DNA of 64,000 nucleotides from Aristolochia californica (taxonomy: Eukaryota > Streptophyta > Magnoliopsida > Piperales > Aristolochiaceae): NCBI GenBank assembly GCA_029961685.1, contig JARWKL010000010.1:12359931-12423930 (forward strand), read 5' to 3'. Under the pieces are notes generated by a model. That model had not been told where the DNA came from. It searched no databases and saw only the letters and a program-made list of their open reading frames with translations. Shown in pieces: positions 61,830 through 64,000 of the stretch; positions within the stretch are counted from its first letter, which is position 1; each line of letters opens with the position of its first letter. The position numbers were made by a program, and so were the translations under genes.

Positions 61830-64000
61830 GTGGTGGATAGGCATGCCCGAAACATATTGAGGATCCAAGTTGACCTAATGATCAGATAATTTCGAGTGGA
61901 AAAAATCAAATTCTCAAGTGGTTGGATATTTACCAGGGCCAAACAACCCACTTTTTGCCTATCCTTAAAAATCACAGATACTTTTCGAAACAATCTCTCT
62001 CAGCATTTGTTTATTTCCATTTTGGTTGTTCAAATTTGTTTTCAGATACAAACTTGAGTTTTCACTCTCCCGTTTTTCTCGTAAACAAAAAATAAATAAG
62101 GCATAACAAAATGAAAATTTTAGAGTTCATGTATGCAAAAAAAAAAGTTCAAAATTATTTCAGGCACTAATAATGAACTCCAAGGTTTAGTTAACAATGT
62201 TCTGAAAATTCCACTAGTACAACCCCTAATAATACGCCTGGTGGAATTTTATAGGAAAGGGACTTGTAACTGATCCTAACATGCTTTAAGTCTGGTGGAT
62301 ATGCAACCCAGAAACATGTTGAGGTCGCAAGTGGACATAATGATCTAAAAATTTGAAGGAGTAGAAAAAATCAAATTCTCAAGTGGTTGGATATTTACTA
62401 GGGCCAAACAACCCACTTTTTGCCTATCCTTAAAAATCACAGATACTTTTAGGAACTCTCTCTCTCTCATCATTTGTGCATTTCCATATTGGATGTTCAA
62501 ATTTGTTTTCAGATCCAAACTTGAGTTTTCACTCTCCAATTTTTCTCGTAAACAAAAAAGATTTAAGGCATAACCAAATGAAAATTTTAGAGTTCAAGTA
62601 TGCAAAAAAAAAATTTCAAAATTATTTCAGGCACTAAAAATGAACTCCAAGGTTTTGTTATCCATGTTCTGCAAATTCCAATAGTACAGCCCCTAATAAT
62701 ATGCCTGGTGGAATTTTATAGGAAAGGGACTTGTAACTGATCCTAACATGCTTTAAGTCTGGTGGATATGCAACCCAGAAACATGTTGAGGATGTGAGTG
62801 GACCTAATGATCCAAAAATTTCAAGGAGTAGAAAAAATAAAATTCTGAAGTTGTTGGATATTTACCAGGGCCAAACAACCCTCTTTTTATCTATCCTTCA
62901 AAATCACAGATACTTTTTGGAACTATCACTCTAAGCATTTGTGCATTTCAATTTTGGATGTTCAAATTTGTTTTCAGATCCAAACTTGAGTTTTCACTCT
63001 CCCATTTTTCTCGTAAACAAAAATTATATAAGGCATAACAAAATGAAAATTTTAGTGCTCATGTAAGCAAAAAAAATTTCAAAATTATTTCTCACAATAC
63101 AAATAAACTCCAAGGTTTTGTTATCCATGTGCTGGAAATTCCATTTGGAGAAATTCTAATAATAAGCTTGGTGGAATTTTATAGATAAGGGACTTGTAAT
63201 TGATCCTAACATGCTTTAAGTGTGGTGGATATGCATGCCAGAAACATGTTGAGGATGTTAAGTGGACCTAATGATCCAAAAGATTCAAGGAGTAGAAAAA
63301 ATCAATTCTCAAGTGGTTTGATATTTACCAAGGCCAAACAACCCACTTTTTGCCTATCCTTAAAAATCACTGATACTTTTTGGAACTATCTCTCTCAGCA
63401 TTTGTGCATTTCCATTTTGGATGTTCAAATATGTTTTCAGATCCAAACTTGAGTTTTCACTCTCCCATTTTTCTCGTAAACAACAAAGATATAAGGCATA
63501 ACAAAATGAAAATTTTAGAGTTCATGTATGCGAAAAAAAAATTTCAAAATTATTTTAGGCACTAAAAATGAACTTCAAGGTGTTGTTATCCATGTTCTGG
63601 AAATTCCACTAGTACAGCCCCTAAATATAAGCCTGGTGGAATTTCATAGGAAAGGGACTTGTAACTGATCCTAAGATGCTTTAAGTGTGGTGGACATGCA
63701 TGCCTGAAACATTTTGAGGATGAAAGTGGACCTAATGATGCAAAAATTTCAAGGAGTAGAAAAACTCAAATTCTCAAGTGGTTGGATATTTACCAGGGCC
63801 AAACAACCACTTTTTGCCTATCCTTAAAAATCACAGATACTTTTTGCAACTATCTCTCTCAGCATTTGTGCATTTCCATTTTGGATGTTCAAATTTGTTT
63901 TCAGATCCAAACTCTAGTTTTCACTCTCCCATTTTTCTCGAAAACAAAAAAATTAGAAGGCGTAACAAAATGAAAATTTTACAGTTCATGTATGCAAAAA

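Larger units (their letters stand above)
1..64000 (+). repeat. Satellite DNA array, ~465-bp monomer, 140 head-to-tail units
   Basis: One repeat family fills the window. The phase point GTGGTGGATATGCATGCC (or a variant) recurs 140 times, all on the same strand, normally every 461-469 bp. One unit (near 42320) has lost the phase point by deletion and is counted from its body. From 126 to 63687 the mean spacing is about 457 bp, pulled down by truncated units. No stretch of unrelated DNA interrupts it, and both window ends fall inside a monomer, so the array is larger than 64 kb. Hand-counted G+C is about 32%. Long A+T-rich tandem arrays of this kind are typical of eukaryotic heterochromatin, and plants often have such satellites at centromeres or subtelomeres. 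The chromosomal position and species are inference. I do not recognise the family from memory. Confidence 0.98.
52510..64000 (+). repeat. Array block G, units 116-140 (last one cut by window end)
   Basis: Unit starts: 52510, 52974, 53437, 53903, 54368, 54834, 55298, 55765, 56230, 56695, 57166, 57664, 58131, 58592, 59057, 59524, 59988, 60452, 60917, 61383, 61830, 62292, 62759, 63222, 63687. The last is present for 314 bp only. Unit 126 is 498 bp long through a 36-bp duplication and unit 135 is short by about 18 bp. Units 128-129 are repeated by units 131-132. Apart from unit 136 (AACAATC with ATTTCC) the block is uniform for the main type. Confidence 0.95.

Noticed and set aside
1..64000. CRISPR array or other prokaryotic repeat system.
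   Set aside because: The unit is about 465 bp with no alternation of short repeat and unique spacer, and there are no flanking genes. The whole unit is repeated.
1..64000. CENP-B box-like motif as evidence of a centromere.
   Set aside because: I found no match to the TTCG....A..CGGG pattern. TTTCG occurs in some units, but CGGG is not at the needed spacing. Absence says little, since plant centromeric satellites generally lack it.

Overview
The whole 64 kb window is one uninterrupted, head-to-tail array of a single satellite DNA family with a monomer of about 465 bp. I followed a conserved phase point (GTGGTGGATATGCATGCC and its variants) through the window. I counted 140 consecutive units on the same strand, the first starting at 126 and the last at 63687. 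Most intervals are 461-469 bp. The array runs off both ends. I found no gene, RNA gene, transposon insertion, inverted segment or unique spacer. The only insertion I noticed above a few bases is a 36-bp internal duplication near 57.2 kb.

The sequence is A+T rich: a hand count over 8881-9350 gives about 32% G+C. Long monomers, homopurine A-tracts in every unit and array-scale homogenisation point to eukaryotic constitutive heterochromatin. A plant genome (centromeric, pericentromeric, subtelomeric or knob) is my best guess, but I do not recognise the family and cannot name the species. The many short ORFs arise because two open frames of about 76-82 codons recur with each monomer. They are not credible genes.

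The array has internal structure. At about 0-20 kb (units 1-44) a degenerate 4-5-monomer higher-order repeat (HOR) is visible, built from recognisable subtypes. One subtype lacks a C in GATGTTCAAATTT; the next unit carries GATGAGAG; others carry GGGTCGATATTTATC or GGATATTCAAATTT. At about 20-37 kb (units 45-82) a second type with linked variants (ACAATC plus CATTACC) alternates with the main type, and dimeric repeats appear. To the right of about 39 kb (units 88-140) the array is nearly pure for the main type (ACTATC plus CATTTCC), with separate local 2-, 3-, 4- and 5-unit duplications.

About a dozen units carry internal deletions, several with short microhomology at the junction. Some deletions and private variant blocks recur many kilobases apart (19.6 kb, 24.1 kb, 16.7 kb, 7.4 kb). 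This records past segmental duplication, unequal exchange or conversion. I see no new gene system here; the interest lies in this array architecture.
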